Assembly: GCF_000003815.2 (NCBI RefSeq)
Contig: NC_049990.1
Location: forward strand, 9,983,534 to 10,047,533
Reading direction: 5' to 3'
From: Branchiostoma floridae
Taxonomy: Eukaryota; Chordata; Leptocardii; Amphioxiformes; Branchiostomatidae
DNA length: 64,000 nucleotides
Shown in pieces: positions 1-13,668 of this stretch. The translations under genes were made by a program, and so were the position numbers. The notes under the pieces are model-generated. The model was not told where the DNA came from. It was given only the letters and a program-made list of their open reading frames with translations, and made no database searches. Within the stretch, counting starts at the first letter, position 1. Each line of letters opens with the position of its first letter.

Positions 1-1285
1 AATCATGCCATTCTGTTGAGTAAGCTCAAGAAACTGGGTTTTGATAGGGATGCAACAAAATGGTTTACATCATACCTCTCTGGTCGCTCACAATGCACTA
101 GTCTGCAAAGTCAATGTTCAGAGATGGCTGCAGTCACCTGCGGGGTACCACAGGGGAGCGTACTTGGTCCCTTGCTGTTTTGTTTATATGTCAACGACAT
201 GCCACAGGTTCTAGAAAAATGCAAAATACACTTGTATGCAGACGACACCGCAATCTATTACTCGGCGGGCACGATGAAAGAGTGTGAAGAGGCAGTTTCC
301 CAGGATATGAAGAGAGTGTCAGACTGGTTAATTGATAATAGACTTTCTCTCCATCATGACAAGACAAAGTCTATGCTATTCGGGGTTCCTCAGAAGCTGA
401 GACATGTTGGGACAACAGTTCAGATCACAGACGGTGTTAACATTTATTAGCAAGTTAACACTTTCAAATATTTGGGCATCACTCTAGACCCATCGCTCCA
501 GTGGTCAGCTCACATAACAAATATCACGAAAAAAATATTCAGTGGCCTCAGTGCAATGAGACGTGCAAAACCCTACGTAACAAAAGAAATATTACATACT
601 ATGTGTCAAACTTTGTTGTTGTCGCACTTGGACTACTGTGGCGCGGCGTGGTTGCCAAGCCTTGTACAGGGCAAGAAAACACAAATGCTGCAACTCGACA
701 GGCTGCTGTTTAGAGCTGCAAGGATGATTACAGGCTACACACTCCGGGATCATGTCCCAGTTGGTAAACTGTTAGCGGAGGCGGGGTTGGTGTCGGTGAG
801 AAATCGGGCGGAAAAAATCAGTCTGGCCACAGTTTTCAATGCTGTACGAGGAAAAGCCCCTTTGTACATATCTGACATGTTCAGGTGGAAGTCACCACCA
901 ACTATAAGAGCTCGCACCCGCACGGCTGTTAAAATGTTCGCTGACTGGGACCCTCACCAGTTGAACTGTCCCGTAGCAAGCCTGAAGTGCTACGAGGGAA
1001 GCTTAAAATCTTTTGGCCCCCAACTGTGGAACAAACTGTCACTGAAGCACCGCAAGACTCTGGGACTGGTTAAGTTTATCAAGGAACTGTGAGGTCTAGA
1101 TGGAAATGACAAGTGAAATTGTGAGTTTTGATATGTCGTTTTGTGGTTATGCACTATTGTATGTGTTATTGTAATATTGCAAAGTTTTAAATTGTATTTT
1201 TGTTTACCCAGCATTGCCTGAAAAACAGGTTGTTATGTACCTGAGTGTTACTGCTGGTAAAATAAATAAACTGAAACTGAACTGA
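1..1285 (+). mobile_element. Non-LTR retrotransposon (LINE) remnant, reverse transcriptase C-terminal half
   Basis: The translation shows reverse-transcriptase hallmarks: a PQGSVLGP block near 150-175, the catalytic motif YADD near 236-245, and a C-terminal thumb-like region ending at the stop at 1090-1092. One in-frame TAG at 448-450 splits the frame; both halves are in the same frame, so the break is a point nonsense change rather than a frameshift. The 5' part lies outside the window. The 3' end has AATAAA-like sequence and a short ACTGAA-type repeat at about 1258-1285, which resembles CR1/L2-clade tails (family assignment is inference). It lies antisense in an intron of the SHIP-type gene, downstream of the last visible exon. 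It is dead as a coding unit. Confidence 0.9.
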
Positions 1286-1526
1286 AGACCTTATGACATG
1301 ACATGACATGAATGTAGCATAGGTGGTGACACCAGAGGAATATCAGACTTTGTCTGCATCTGCTATTCAAGTTGAATATCACAAAAAGTTTGGATGGTAG
1401 AGATAGTTCAAGCTAAAGATAAGTCATAACACAGGGATAACATCAAACTACAATCAAATTCTGATATCTTCAGACTGTCCAACTTCAGGCATGACAGGAA
1501 GAAACAGTGATTGAGCAAAGACGTAC

Positions 1527-4500
1527 CGTAGGATAAACTGGTAATGTACGTGTCGGGAAACGATCGCCACATGACGCGATCACACCAGGAAGGAACATTG
1601 ATGCGGATCTTGAGAGAAATAAGAAAAAAGAGATATGATCATTGTGCACAGTAAGGGTATGAGATGATAAATGTGATTTTAAGATGTTACACAACAGGGT
1701 TACTAAACAAAACTGGACAAAGCTAGTCTAAGGTCTGGAGTCTGTCTGCTCTATAAGCATATTCATGGTGTTACTTAAAATGTATATTGTGCCTACTTGG
1801 ATGTTTGCAACAGTTCTGACATCTATCTACTAAAAGTAAACGTACTTGTGGACAGAAATACTAGTAAGTAAAAATGTTGAAGTTACCCCAGTCTTCTTAA
1901 ACTTCTGCCATGTGTATTCCTTCCGGTGTCCTCTTTCATAGCGATAAGTTGGAGGAAAACTTATATTTTCCTCATCTGGAGAAATGATAAAGTAAAGTTC
2001 AGAAGAAAGATAGATAAGCCATGTTTTCAAACATGCTTCAACAATTTAAAATAAATAGCAGACTAAACAAATGGAACTGAAGAATCATGTTATGAGTAAC
2101 TTGAAGCAAGTGCCCTCAATGATATTTTTCTCCACAAATACAACATCCTACTTACTGAATCTGACAAAAACCCTGCCCTTGTCCTGTTCCACCTTCAGCT
2201 GATCATGTGTCAAAAGGCTTTCATAGTCTTTCTCATTCACCTTCTTCAGGATTTCCTATAAAAAAAGACATACAACAACTATCAGCACAACTACAATAGC
2301 TCAAAAGAAGACTCCTTGCATTGCTTTTTTATGTATGATTTTTAACACAACAAGTACTACTAGCCACTTGGTCTGCTAGCATGTCAAAGTTTTTTAAACA
2401 AAGTATGAAACAACATTAAAGCATCAAACTGCATGTTAATAACCCCAAAACTTCCATTTAGCATGCAATCATCATAATGCATTCCATAGATCAACTCCAC
2501 ATGTAGATATTTGTAGATAAGATTTTCCAAATCTATAGTATTACTAGTGCACATATTACTTGAACTAATCAGGAATATGTACCATATTGTGTGTTAAGAG
2601 TCAGTTTGGAGGTTCCCATCCCCCATACCATTCTCACCTGAACAGGTAGGTCCAGCCTGTAGTTCAGGTCTCCTAAGAAGAAGACGTGGTGGAACTGTGT
2701 TGTGACATCAAACCCTCCAAGTTTCAAGTGTCCCAGGTTCAACCCCCTTAAGATGTCGTGATAGTTCTGATTCCGTCTGGAACCAAATCAAGAGTCATGA
2801 TGAGCATTCATAACTGTGGTGTCATGTGTGCCATAACTAGTAGAGCATTCAGCTCGGAATCTATAAGTCCCGAGTTCGATACCCACTGTGCCCCCAGCAT
2901 TTGATCCTTGGGAAAGGCACTTAATATGACTTTCCTCACTTCAGCCAGGTGTAAAATTGGGTAACTAACTTCGGTCTGGGAGGTAAAAGAAAAGACTACC
3001 TTTACCTTCCGTCTGTACTGTGTATGTGGCACTGTTAATATAAGTTACTAACTTGACTGCAGTGCCACATTGTCGTCATCTGTCCAAAAGCAAATGGGAA
3101 AAAATTATAAGGTGGCATGTGTAGTCCAGTGACCCTGCATCTGAACACTAATACAGAATGTAGTATCATGTGCACTGTTGAAACTTACCTGGCACATTTT
3201 TCACTGCCTGATGTCAGGTGACAGTTAACAAAACAGAAAGCTGTCCCCCAGAAGAGGAAGGAGATACCAACAGCTCCCTTGTTCCCTATGAAAAAAATAG
3301 ATGGAGGTGGATGCTCAGAAAACAAATACATTGAAGTATTCTTAAACTGAAGCAGAAAAATGAGAGAGAGCAATCATTATTTAAATAGCTAGCCAATAAT
3401 TTTTTTTACATTCTTGGAAAGATTTCATCACCAATACAATCTGTCCATTAGAAATGAGAATTCAGGTTTAATATTTAAGCAGGCTTATGCCAAAATCATA
3501 CATTGAAGTGTTTTCATTTTCCCCTGACTTTTTACATACTCCATGCATTAACAAATCCCAAAGTGAGCTTGTAATTTTGGAATTGAATGTTTGATAAATA
3601 AAACAGTACAGCACAATGATTAAATCATATTCTTATTCATTACACAATAGTTCTGAAACATACCCAAAGCATTGGCTATACCAGTCTTGACAGAGCTTGT
3701 CTGTACATGGCTGATCCTATGCTGGTGTTCAGGCTTGACCAGGACCACTAGGCGGATGCCCCACAGGGTGCTAACTGCAACCTACAAAAAAGAAATGGCT
3801 TGTTTCTGCTTTACACAATCTTAGCACAACTTATCTAAAAGTAAAAGTCTGTCCCAGGCCTATGTTTTGGAATGAGTGAACATGCCTTCTTTCAAAGAAG
3901 CAGAGGTAGACCACGCAAAATGTACATCAACTTTGTGAAGATACTGGCTGCTCGGCTGAAGAACTGCCAAAGGCTATGGAGGATAGGGAAGGATGGAGGA
4001 AGAGAGTCATGGCCATCCGTGCAACCAGCAGGCCCTGATGATGATGATGAACATGTATTGCCTCAGTGCACACATTTCTCATTCACAGGCTTCAACCCAA
4101 TATACACAGCACTTAGGAGCCTAGAATTCAGCACCAAGGACATTGTCAGGGCACAAGGAAACTTCACTATGCACTGTACACCCTACAATTGTTGTTCCCC
4201 CTGCAACTGATTGAGTATGGCCACTCCTTTAACTTTGAACTTTGAACTTTATTAAAATCACCACTTTGCAGGCAATTTAGCCTGAATTGTGTTGGTGTTT
4301 ACAAGCTTCGTTATTAAACATTGTTTAAAAAGTTATTACAATTTTAAAGGCATACTTTACATTGACTTATAATTTTGCTTAAAATCACAAATTACAGACG
4401 TTTACTATACAATATTTGTAACAATGAGTTCGGTACACGTCATACGGATTTGATAGTGCGTTAATTGTCATTCAACAGAGCAAGGGCCCTGGGGATAAAC

Positions 4501-7500
4501 GATTGCGAATGTCTGTTGGACCGGCTCAGTGGCAGCTTAAAACGGGGAGCCCGTCGTAGCTGGTACTGACACTCTGTAGCCGGCTGCAGGAACTCCTGGC
4601 AAGGGTGAGTGGCTTAGAGAGATGTAGGGATGCCCTCACAATCTTCCTCTACCCAGAACACCTCAGCTCCTGCCTGGAATTCATTACTTTTTTGTTTGCA
4701 TGACTGCCTCGGATAATTCTTTGATACAGACAAATCAACTTTTATTCTTACATGTTATAAGCAGCAAGCTCACTGTCAATACACATCAATCAACCAATCA
4801 ATCAAACAACCAACCAACCAACCAACCAATCAGTTGATGAATCACATTTAATACAGTAAATACAGTCCTTACTGGCTGGTACTTGATCTCGCAAAGGCCC
4901 CATAGCACCAGCTGAAGCCTCTGTACCCAGTCCTTCTCGCTGACAGCAGACTCCTGGGTGCCGATTACGTAGACGTCAAACGGTACCAAAGCGAAGGTTT
5001 CGTCTCTCGTCTTCCCCTGGCCTTGACACTTGAACCATGAGGAAATGTTGGAAGGAGCAGGGGCATCTCCTGGAAAATAACAACATGTAGTTCAGTCACT
5101 GTAAAATTTTAAGGGGAGCAGCACTATATTTTTCTTTGCTGAACAGAGTATCATGCTTAACTACATATACTATCCCTGGTACCAAACTACCACCAAGGAC
5201 TGTCCATGGTACTAAACTACCATCATATACTGTCAATTGTGCTGAACTACCATCACACACTGTCCCTGGTACTGAAATACAAACACAAACTGTCCCTGGT
5301 ACTGAACTACCATCACATACTGTCCCTGGTACTGAACTACCATGACACAGTGTCCCTGGTACTGAACTACCATGACACAGTGTCCCTGACACTGAACTAC
5401 CATCACAAAGTGTCCCTGGTACTGAACAACCATCACACACTGTCCCTGGTACTAAACTACTATCAACCACCCCCTGGTATTGAACTACCATCACACAATC
5501 TCCCTGGTACTGAACGTCCACAGTCTATCCATGATACTGAACTACCATCACAAACTGAATCACTGGTAAAACAGAAAAATGTCGCTATGCCGGAGCCCGG
5601 CACAGGTGATCCAAGCCAACCAACCCACCCACCCCTTTTATTTCCAACAAAGTGCTTATGGTACCTTTACTTTTTTGTTTGCCTTTCAGGCATATGATAA
5701 ATTTTGACAACAGTCAGTCCTCTTGATTATAAGCTTTCAATGAAGCAAACTGACATAAATCATTCTAATCCTCAAAGAGGACTTCTATCAGGATGAAATG
5801 GTACTGCAGGAAACTGCACAACAATGGCTGCATTTGCCTTGCAAAGCAAAAGTGGTATCCAAATCCACATTCAGCTAGCCCTGCCATGGAATTCTAATTT
5901 AGAATATACTAGTAAGTCCATGAAAACTAAGCTTGACAGGATAACCCTTCTCCTAAACGATCAAGTTCAACTACCAGCAGGCCCAAAATCAAACCTGAGC
6001 ATCAGGCAGCCAGCACCAACAGGATTTCATGACAGGATTTCATGTTAATGACAACTAATAAAAAGGTCCTCTTGGATAGTACATATATAAGATTGGATAA
6101 AAACACATACCCATGTTCCAGGTTCCTACAAAGACAGAGATTTGATCCACATCTTTGTCTTTAGAGTGGATGTTCTTCATATGCTGGATGAGCTGACAGA
6201 ACAACTCCCGGGACTAGAACAGAACAATTAAGTATAAGGCAGAATTTCTTTGTGGATATATTACAAGCAGAATGTAAGAGAACCCATACAGTATTTCTTG
6301 CATTTTCTTTTAATCATTAACATTGCCTGCATCCATCCTGGCCTGAGTGCAGATATAAAAATGCAGAAACATCACAAGCTATCATTACTTTTTATTGTAG
6401 TGTAAAAATAAATGAACGTTATTTACCCTGACATCCTCAAAAATGAAGTACTTTCCTTTCTGGTCCTCAATCTTAATTCCAAGTCTTGCCTTTGGAGACT
6501 TGACCAACTGCAAAACTAAAGAAAAATTACATGTCAATATGGTGAGGATCTTTTGGTATAAAATAAGTAAACATAATCAAATGCACTTGTGTCCCTAGGT
6601 TTGAGTTTTGAATCCTGGAGTCTGACAAGTATATAATTGGTAGGAATTACATGCTGTCCTTCAGAAGAAATGTGAAGCTTGATACTAAGATAGTCTTGTG
6701 TTTGAGCAAGCCTGAAAAATTATATCTTGTCTCAATAGAATGAATGAATGATGATTTTTTTATGTGTACTGTAGAAAGACATTGACCTATTTTTGTAGGC
6801 CATTGAGTTGGACATGATAACGATAAAGGAGTTTCAAAGAACATCAGTCTGTGTATCAGATACAGGATTACCACTGTAAACTTTTATGTTTTGCCTTACA
6901 AGGAGATGCAAACTGGTAAAATTATGTTACTTTTCTTGTGTGTGAAGACTTCCTCCGGGTTCTTAGGGCTGCGGAGACAGTACAGCTTGCCATTCATGAC
7001 GTCCACCTTCACCATCAGCCGTGTGGACTTCATCGCACCAAGACTTTCCTGTCGTACCTTAGGGAAAGGAACAAACTTTGTTAGGGTCCAGAGCAAACTT
7101 TCTGATGTAGAGAGAATACTGTCAAGTACTTCGAGGTTACAGGGATTTCAATGGAGTGTTTGAGTTTGTGGGTAAAAAAATAGTGACAAAAAACATTTTC
7201 ACAGTGGATACAAGCTCACAGTGAAGAAGTCACCACAAAAACTGCAAAACATAAAAGTTCCAGTAACATTTTCCCTTTTCCCATAAATGTTGATAGAGTA
7301 CAGGTTGTACCAGAAAATACAATTTTAACACACAAGCACAACAAGGTAAGTTGGCACAATAAGCTCATACATTTTGTATGTACGGTAATTCTGACCAAGA
7401 GTCTTAATGATCTCAAAAAATCTCTTCCTACCTCGAAAGTCTTGGGAGGGATGGAGGGTGGGGGTGACTTGGCCACTTCTCCCTTAGGGAAGTTTTCCTT

Positions 7501-10500
7501 GGTCCTGTTTTCACTTTCAGCTTCGGGTTGAGCAAATTCCTGCAGAACTCTGGAGGCCTACACACAACAACAACAGTTATCTTCCCAACAGTTCCTCAAC
7601 AGCAATCTGTCATCATGATGATGTTGTTTACAACCACAAGGCCTCAGACCTGAAATTTATGCTACTAGTAAAGTAATGTTAGAAAATAAACATGAAAACA
7701 GAACAACATATTCCTTGCTACAGACAGTTATTGGGGTTGAATATAGACAGCCTTGTGTTTTCCTCCCGGATGTGGGTTTATAACTTTTCTATTTTGACCT
7801 TTTGCTAAAATTTCAATTAAAAACTTCTGAGAGGCAAGCTGATAAATTGAAGTGTTGCTAGGTTAAAAACAATGCTTGCTACTAAAGAAAAGTACTGTCT
7901 TCTGATAAACAAACTCAACTAATTACTGCACAGAAATTCATGCACTGAAATGGAACAGAAGAAAGAATAGTTGTAAGGGAGTTCATGCTTTGAACTGCAC
8001 ACGCACAGTGTGACGCATTGTGGGTAGTATGTGAAAGTTGAAGGCTCCAGGCACAAACATGGGTTTGGTATCAAGCAGGGTTTACATGATCTGTAAAATG
8101 GCCTTCATCATGGTAGGATTGCTAGTAGAGCAATCATAGGGAATTACGCTGAAGGAAGTGATCCTTGACCTCCACTAAGTGGCATCTGCCGTATAGGCTC
8201 GCCTCTTGCTTATCTTTTTATTGTAAAATTTCATAATTTTATTTCTCATCAAGAGATTCTATCTATGCGTCCAGCGTGTCCTAACTACTATGGCACACGA
8301 TTCTGCTAGCAAACAAGCGCATCACCATGACGGTCGGTCTGTTTAATGGCCTTCACCTTTACCCCCTGTTAACTGGCTTATTGGGAAGGCATGAAGAACA
8401 CAGGAGCTGTTTTTCCCACCTTTCTTTCCAAACTTGTAATGACTGTTTTACAGGTGGCCAGTCGCTCCAAAAGCTCCTGCAGGTCAAACTGCCCCTGGTC
8501 ATCCTGATAAAAAAAAATGAGTTACATATACATTACACAACTATTATCAAATCTTTTACGTCATTGCTTCATGCATTATCCAATAATTACTTCTCTGTTA
8601 TACATGCAATTACTTTCCAGTCTACAACTGCTCAGACCAATCAGGCCACACAAAGTTGATGCATTGGTTCTTAGATAGAAAAACAAAACAACAACTGCTG
8701 AAGTGGTAGACCATATTTAACATGTAAACAGAGTTTGAGAGGAAAGTCTGAACATTGGTTAACACAGTTTTGTGAAATGATTATTATCAGATGGTTGTTT
8801 TCTTCCCAGCCCACTGTTTTCATGTTGTCCTCTTGCTCAATTTTTAACTCTATTATGTCTAAAAGCCATGGAAATAAATCAGCATGGTCTCCTTTTCTTA
8901 TGTAACATGCACTTATTGGTTTTTAAAGAGATGTATTGGAGAATTTAGGCACCAAACCTGCAAACATGTTTAATTCAAAAATATCCATTCAGATTGAATT
9001 TTGCAACTATGTGTAATTTTCCAAATATTTGTGTCATTTCTTCACATTTCCAGTATGTATAAACCCCAGTTACAGAGTGTAAAGAGATACCTGACATTCT
9101 CATGACACAATAGGATTTACATGCTGTGATTATTGCAGTGTAGTAGGATGGATTCAAATTATGATGTAGAAAAATGACCAAAAACAATGACAATGGCTCA
9201 ATTTTTTCCTTTGATATTACTACTTTGATATTATTTTTTTACCTACAATATTTATAATACCTTTGATACAAAAATCTAAGAAGGTTACTGATCTAGACGA
9301 AGACAATACTGAAAAAAGCAGAAAGACTGTCACGATAACATACATGTACCTTGACAGGGTCAGATGCCTTCCTGTTTTTCCCAGGGGTAGTCTGGTCAAA
9401 CAGTTGCCTCATGGTGTCCATCTTAGCCAGGAAACTTTCAAAATGACTGGGGAACCACATATATTACAAGAAAACTTTGATGACAGGGAATTCAACTATT
9501 AAGCAATGAGCATCCCAATGAACCCATATGTGGTTCAACTCATGATTAATTGTTGACTTTCTTTGACATAATAAGGAAAATACTGTCCATCACAATTAGC
9601 GATTCAACCAATGAGATAGTGGCTACCTTTCCATCAAAATGCAGAAGTTCAAAATAAAAACACAATCATTCCTGGTTATTTTTAGAAGGTTGCAAATTAT
9701 ATTCATGGCCTTTTCAATACAAGTTTGGGTGTCCTCTAATATGTATTATTCAAATTACTGACCTTTGTCAAGGACATTTGATTACCGAAGAGTCCTTGGA
9801 CTTTTCCAAGAAATTTTCATGTTTGTTGCACAGTTTCTTCGTAATAGGATTTTCTGCAAGGCTACGGCAAAACCAATCAGTTGAATTTGGTACAATGCAT
9901 GCCCTAATTTTTTTCCTAAACACTCTGTCTTACAAATGCGACCATCACGGCTCCTAGACCCGTCCCTCTGTCAAGGAACGGAAATTTGCTTGTTGGGATG
10001 AACACAAATATCACTTTGCCTGTCAAGAAAACTGAAATTCACTATATGAAATTAATGAAAATGTATTTTTGTAAGCTCAAAATGTCACATTTGATAAGGA
10101 AAACTAACAACATCAGCTCCTAAAGAATGAGTTGGATGGAAAAAGATGGAGAAGTAACCATCAAGACTGCTGAATTTTGTGCAACATCCCTACAAATGCC
10201 CTCAATTTTCAGTCCTAAACATATTGTAGGAGGGATGTGACCAGGCCCTTACCCATGTAACTCCTGTGCAGAGTGCTCCACCAGTCTGTGCAGCTGTGGC
10301 AGGTTTGACCCTCCTGTCCGCACACTGTCCATGTCCTGCTGCAGGCCCTGCTGGACATACTGCCGCAGCTGACCAACAAAACCATTGTCCACTCTGCGGA
10401 CAAATCAAAACCATTCAGAATCCAATCTCAATATTGACTACATGTATACTCTCAGTACATTATCAAACACATTCAGAACCAGGTAAATCACTGTCCTTAT

Positions 10501-13500
10501 AGAAGGACTACCACAAACATTGGCTTGGACTTCTTTAATACAGCTCTAACATCCAGGATTTAATCTTAATCAAAAAGTAGATCTACTTTTTGCAAAATTG
10601 AGTCCACTGGAAATCACTTTATCAGTCCGTGATGGCAGGTAGAATTTAAGAAAAACAAAAAAAAATCAAAGATCCACCCTCACATCCTACCATTATGTTT
10701 AAATAATTATGGACACACATCAAGACAAACACCACACTGTTTTCGCAGAATGAAACAATAGTTTTGTTCTGTTCCATACCTGGATAACCTGAGTTGCTCT
10801 AGCCTCATCTGGAACACTTGTGAGACTGTGTCTGTCTTGGAGGACTTGGAAAAGTCACCAACATTCTGGAGACTGTCTTCATCTTCATCATCATCTGTAA
10901 TTTAAAAAATACCATGTTCAATAAAGGTAATGGAATGATGAAATGATCACATTTAAAACCAATACAATTTTGCCAAAGACAATAAGGGAGACTTCCACTT
11001 AACTTAATATGTAGATAGCTAGGTAAGAGAAAACCTTATTATTGTAGATGTAAACATCTACATGTAATTTGCTTGTATGATACCTTTAACTGGTTAACCC
11101 CCTTTTGGCTTTATATGTTAAGTACAAGCTGCACACAACTCGACTTATAAGGGTTGACTCAACCACACTAGGATAGAGCCCTTCTCTTTTTGATGCCTGT
11201 TTTGTCTTACAAGTTACAGGTATAACAAAAAACAACCAAAAGCTAGATCCCAGTGTACAAACCTGAGTCCTCCTCAGACTGGTCCTGTTGTACGGGTTCC
11301 TTCAGTGGGCAGACCAGGACATCAGTTTTGGAGCTGTGCTGAGTCACCAACTCCTGCAGACTGGAGAATCGCTGCTCCTGGACACCACGGATAGTCTGAA
11401 GACACATGATACATAATCTTTTCTTTAATCTGTAAGGCTATGACAATTCAATTCCTTGTTTTTCTGACATTTTAAGGTAAGGTCATGTTGGTTTGATTAC
11501 ATGGATGACATCCTTTGCTTGGATTCCCCAAAACTTTACCAGAGCTTAAGAATAAAAAAAAGCTGCCATCATTATTTGGAATCTGGTCAGGAATGTTGCA
11601 CAAATGACAAAACTATGGATTTTTGATCTTTGATCATATCTTCTGCTTTCAATTTGGAATTAACTTCAGCATTCTTTGACATTGATTAAAAGATATATCT
11701 GTCTTCCCTTTTTTTCAAATTCTGCGGTATGATCAAATACTTCTTTTTTTTAAAATGATTACATGCGTGTGGATGTCAACCAAATAATCAAGTGAACATG
11801 GCCTAAAGATTTAGAGACAAGTTGAAAACAGGAACAAGTGGAAATATGCAAATAGGCAGAGAAAAAAAGTCTTTCACTTCCTGCCAAGTAAAAGTGACAG
11901 ACAAACCTGTAATGCCAGTAGTTCGTCAGCATCAGGAAGGATTCTATACTGGTGTATGGCTCCATGGTACCTGAAAAGAAAACAAGAATATTATGGTACG
12001 TACGGATCAGAAAATGGTATATAGCCAGGAAGAAAAAATATCAAGATCAATGCATCACCAGCAGAATCTATCTGTGAAATCTGTACCTGCCCCAAGCTAG
12101 TGGTGTTAAATAGGAGGAGGTGCAGCCTTGATGGCTGGATTCCAGGCTATAATTACTATGAAGGCTAATTTCCCAGAAAATAATATACAAGAATGAAGGC
12201 CTTTATTGTACATTTTTGCTCTACTAAGGCCATGTTGATTTGATTATATGGATGACATCCTCCGGGAACTCCAAAACTGATGCGAGCGAGCGAATAAAAA
12301 AAAAAAGTTTGGCCAAAAAAAAAAAGTTGGCTCCAGTATGAAATCAAAGTGGCCAGGAAGGTTGAACATAGGACTAAACACACATAGTATGGTATACCAA
12401 CAGTTAGGTGTAGGGACCAGTACATCATACGGGTGAAAAAGATTTTTTCTTCTTGGACCAATCCGAAAAAAACAGACCTGAAAAAACAACAACAGAGGAA
12501 CAGGTTTCGCCAATTACAAAATGGACACACTATGTCGGCAGCCATTTGGGGTCTAACCTGGGGGCCAGGAAGACAACAAGAGTGAAGTCAAGTATAGTTT
12601 ATAGTTAATTGTACCAAGTTTCTACAGTCAAAGGTACAGAGACAGTTAGCCTTTATTACATGGAGATGGGATTTTAAAATGCAATGGCAGTCCAATAATC
12701 CACCAAACAGATTCCTTTGTAGCAAAATTGACCAATTACCATAATGTTGTTTTGAGTATTGCCAGTTCTCAAGTTTCCACAGACAATCAGGTCCAGGTTC
12801 AGGACCGGACCTGGAAATGATCCTCTGGACCTGAATTTTCTGTACTGGTACCTCCCCTAACCAACAATAGATTTTTTTTCTTTCTGTCCTTTCACATCTT
12901 ATTCTTTGACTTTAGATTCATTTTGGCATTCTATGGCATTAGTAATCTGTTTTCTGATACTTTTTTTCAATCTACAGAATATTTGTGCTCATTTTACAGC
13001 TGCTTTGCACAATTTATTGTGTGGTCGAAAACTTCTTTTTTTTCGGAAATGGCCGAAAATTGGTGCGAGCGCGGATGTCATCCATATAATCAAATCAACG
13101 TGGCCTAATAGAGCAAAGTACAGGTCATTCTTGGACATTCAGTACTTGGACATTCTGGGCATATTTGTAATCCACTAGAAAGATACCAACAAAACAAAAA
13201 ATGCTTCCACCCCTGTGGTGTTGCCAAAAACGAGGAACCTGTCATGTAGTTGACAGCGGATCAGTTAAGCCATTTACGTACGTACAGCACAGCACCACTA
13301 TCTATGGTGAACACACTTCCTGATCTTGTACAGCAGAACTCTAGCCAAATCCACCAGGATGTTGGCAAATCATAAGTCTACGATGTCTAACGTTATATCG
13401 CGTCTTGTATTAATGTGTGCTATATTGTATGTGGGAATACAATATATAGAAAGGTATATTAACTGGAAGTACATGATTAATACGGAGCAGTATTTTTGAT

Positions 13501-13668
13501 AAACAAGTCGTTTTCTTACAGGACACACAAGGCGAAGGCTCCCTTGACACTCTCGCTGTCCCGCACCAGGAAACAGCCGTCCTTCTTGGCCCTCCCCAGA
13601 AGTTCTTCCGCCTTGAGTCTGCTGATGTTGCCGTGGTACCAGACCTGGCCGGGCGGCACAGGCCTCAT
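1527..13668 (-). CDS. INPP5D/INPPL1-like: SHIP-type SH2-domain inositol polyphosphate 5-phosphatase (3' end off window)
   Basis: Removes the 5-phosphate of PtdIns(3,4,5)P3 and Ins(1,3,4,5)P4 at the membrane (family knowledge). Exons, 5' to 3': 13520-13668, 11907-11970, 11263-11395, 10780-10894, 10253-10393, 9786-9861, 9350-9421, 8420-8503, 7432-7557, 6931-7057, 6427-6515, 6111-6213, 4873-5069, 3664-3781, 3189-3285, 2638-2776, 2156-2255, 1887-1975, 1527-1608. All junctions keep frame, giving about 700 residues. Exons 1-3 form an N-terminal SH2 domain (WYHGNISR, then FLVRDSES with the phosphotyrosine-binding Arg). An acidic and helical linker follows, then the phosphatase: GTWNMG, GTQES, GNKGAV, NCHLTSG, GDLNYR, PTYRYERG, PSWCDRVMW. 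The final SDH block and C-terminus must lie left of base 1. The start at 13668 is chosen because it precedes the SH2 domain directly; an out-of-frame ATG at 13843 would form an overlapping uORF if transcribed. A single pre-vertebrate orthologue of INPP5D and INPPL1 is likely. Confidence 0.93.
2818..3070 (+). mobile_element. tRNA-derived SINE remnant
   Basis: A tRNA-like head carries a degenerate A box (about 2830-2855) and a good B box, GAGTTCGATACCC, at about 2872-2884. A non-tRNA body follows containing TCCTTGGGAAAGGCACTT and CTTTCCTCACTTCAGCCAGG, a body type I associate with deuterostome, especially amphioxus, SINEs. It sits in the SHIP-gene intron between the exons at 2638-2776 and 3189-3285. 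Confidence 0.7.
3870..4052 (+). mobile_element. LINE 3'-end fragment, frameshifted
   Basis: Two frames together read like the C-terminal end of a non-LTR reverse transcriptase: a basic RGRPRK segment near 3905-3920, then after a frame change EDREGWRKRVMAIRATSRP and a stop at about 4038-4040, followed by a GAT repeat tail to 4052. That ending is common to RTE-like elements in many animals; the clade is inference. It is an intronic fossil in the SHIP-type gene. Confidence 0.65.
4229..4690 (-). mobile_element. LINE 3' end, antisense, with TTGAACTT-type tail
   Basis: The minus strand translates to YQLRRAPRFKLPLSRSNRHS followed by QSFIPRALALLN near 4480-4580, a typical C-terminus of non-LTR reverse transcriptases, then an A/T-rich 3' region. 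It ends at 4229-4248 in repeats of AAAGTTC. It is a 5'-truncated insertion in an intron of the SHIP-type gene, in the same sense as that gene. Confidence 0.65.
4785..4832. repeat. CAAT/AACC tetranucleotide microsatellite
   Basis: A run of CAAT and AACC units in the intron just beyond the donor of the SHIP exon at 4873-5069. Open frames across it are repeat artefacts. Confidence 0.85.
5160..5560. repeat. 30-bp minisatellite in SHIP intron
   Basis: About 13 imperfect copies of a 30-base unit with consensus CTGTCCCTGGTACTGAACTA followed by CCATCACACA. The period is a multiple of three and the unit has few stops, so it opens frames on both strands. These have no domain character and are not genes. 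Confidence 0.9.
5672..5835. repeat. Dispersed repeat, copy in SHIP intron
   Basis: Closely similar to 48627-48790 in the first intron of the RASA3-type gene; both contain ATAAATTTTGACAA, CTTCTATCAG and TACTGCAGGAAACTGCACAA in the same order. No terminal repeats or coding capacity seen. Class unknown. Confidence 0.65.
11481..11803. mobile_element. TIR element with 3-bp target duplication (family A, diverged copy)
   Basis: Left end GGTCATGTTGGTTTGATTAC and right end GTGAACATGGCC are inverted relatives, both leading into GGATGACATC or its complement. It is flanked by TAA on each side (11478-11480 and 11804-11806). It is the same family as 12228-13105 and 25118-25648. It is non-coding and lies between SHIP exons 2 and 3. 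Confidence 0.7.
12228..13105. mobile_element. TIR element with 3-bp target duplication (family A, 878 bp)
   Basis: The left terminus GGCCATGTTGATTTGATTAT and the complement of the right terminus match almost base for base for over 30 bp through GGATGACATCC. TAA flanks both sides (12225-12227 and 13106-13108). The interior is A/T-rich with no transposase, so it is non-autonomous. It occupies the first intron of the SHIP-type gene. Confidence 0.8.

Noticed and set aside
2830-2890. Possible functional tRNA gene
   Set aside because: Only degenerate A box and B box with no credible cloverleaf; the attached SINE body explains it.
5096-5697. Open frames across the SHIP intron at the 30-bp repeat
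   Set aside because: The frames are produced by the repeat period; no start context, splice fit or domain, and the flanking SHIP exons join without them.
9422-9446. Extension of SHIP exon 9350-9421 to an upstream acceptor at 9446
   Set aside because: Joined to the preceding exon this gives TCA-TTT-TGA, a stop. The acceptor at 9421/9422 keeps frame and gives MDTMRQLFDQ.
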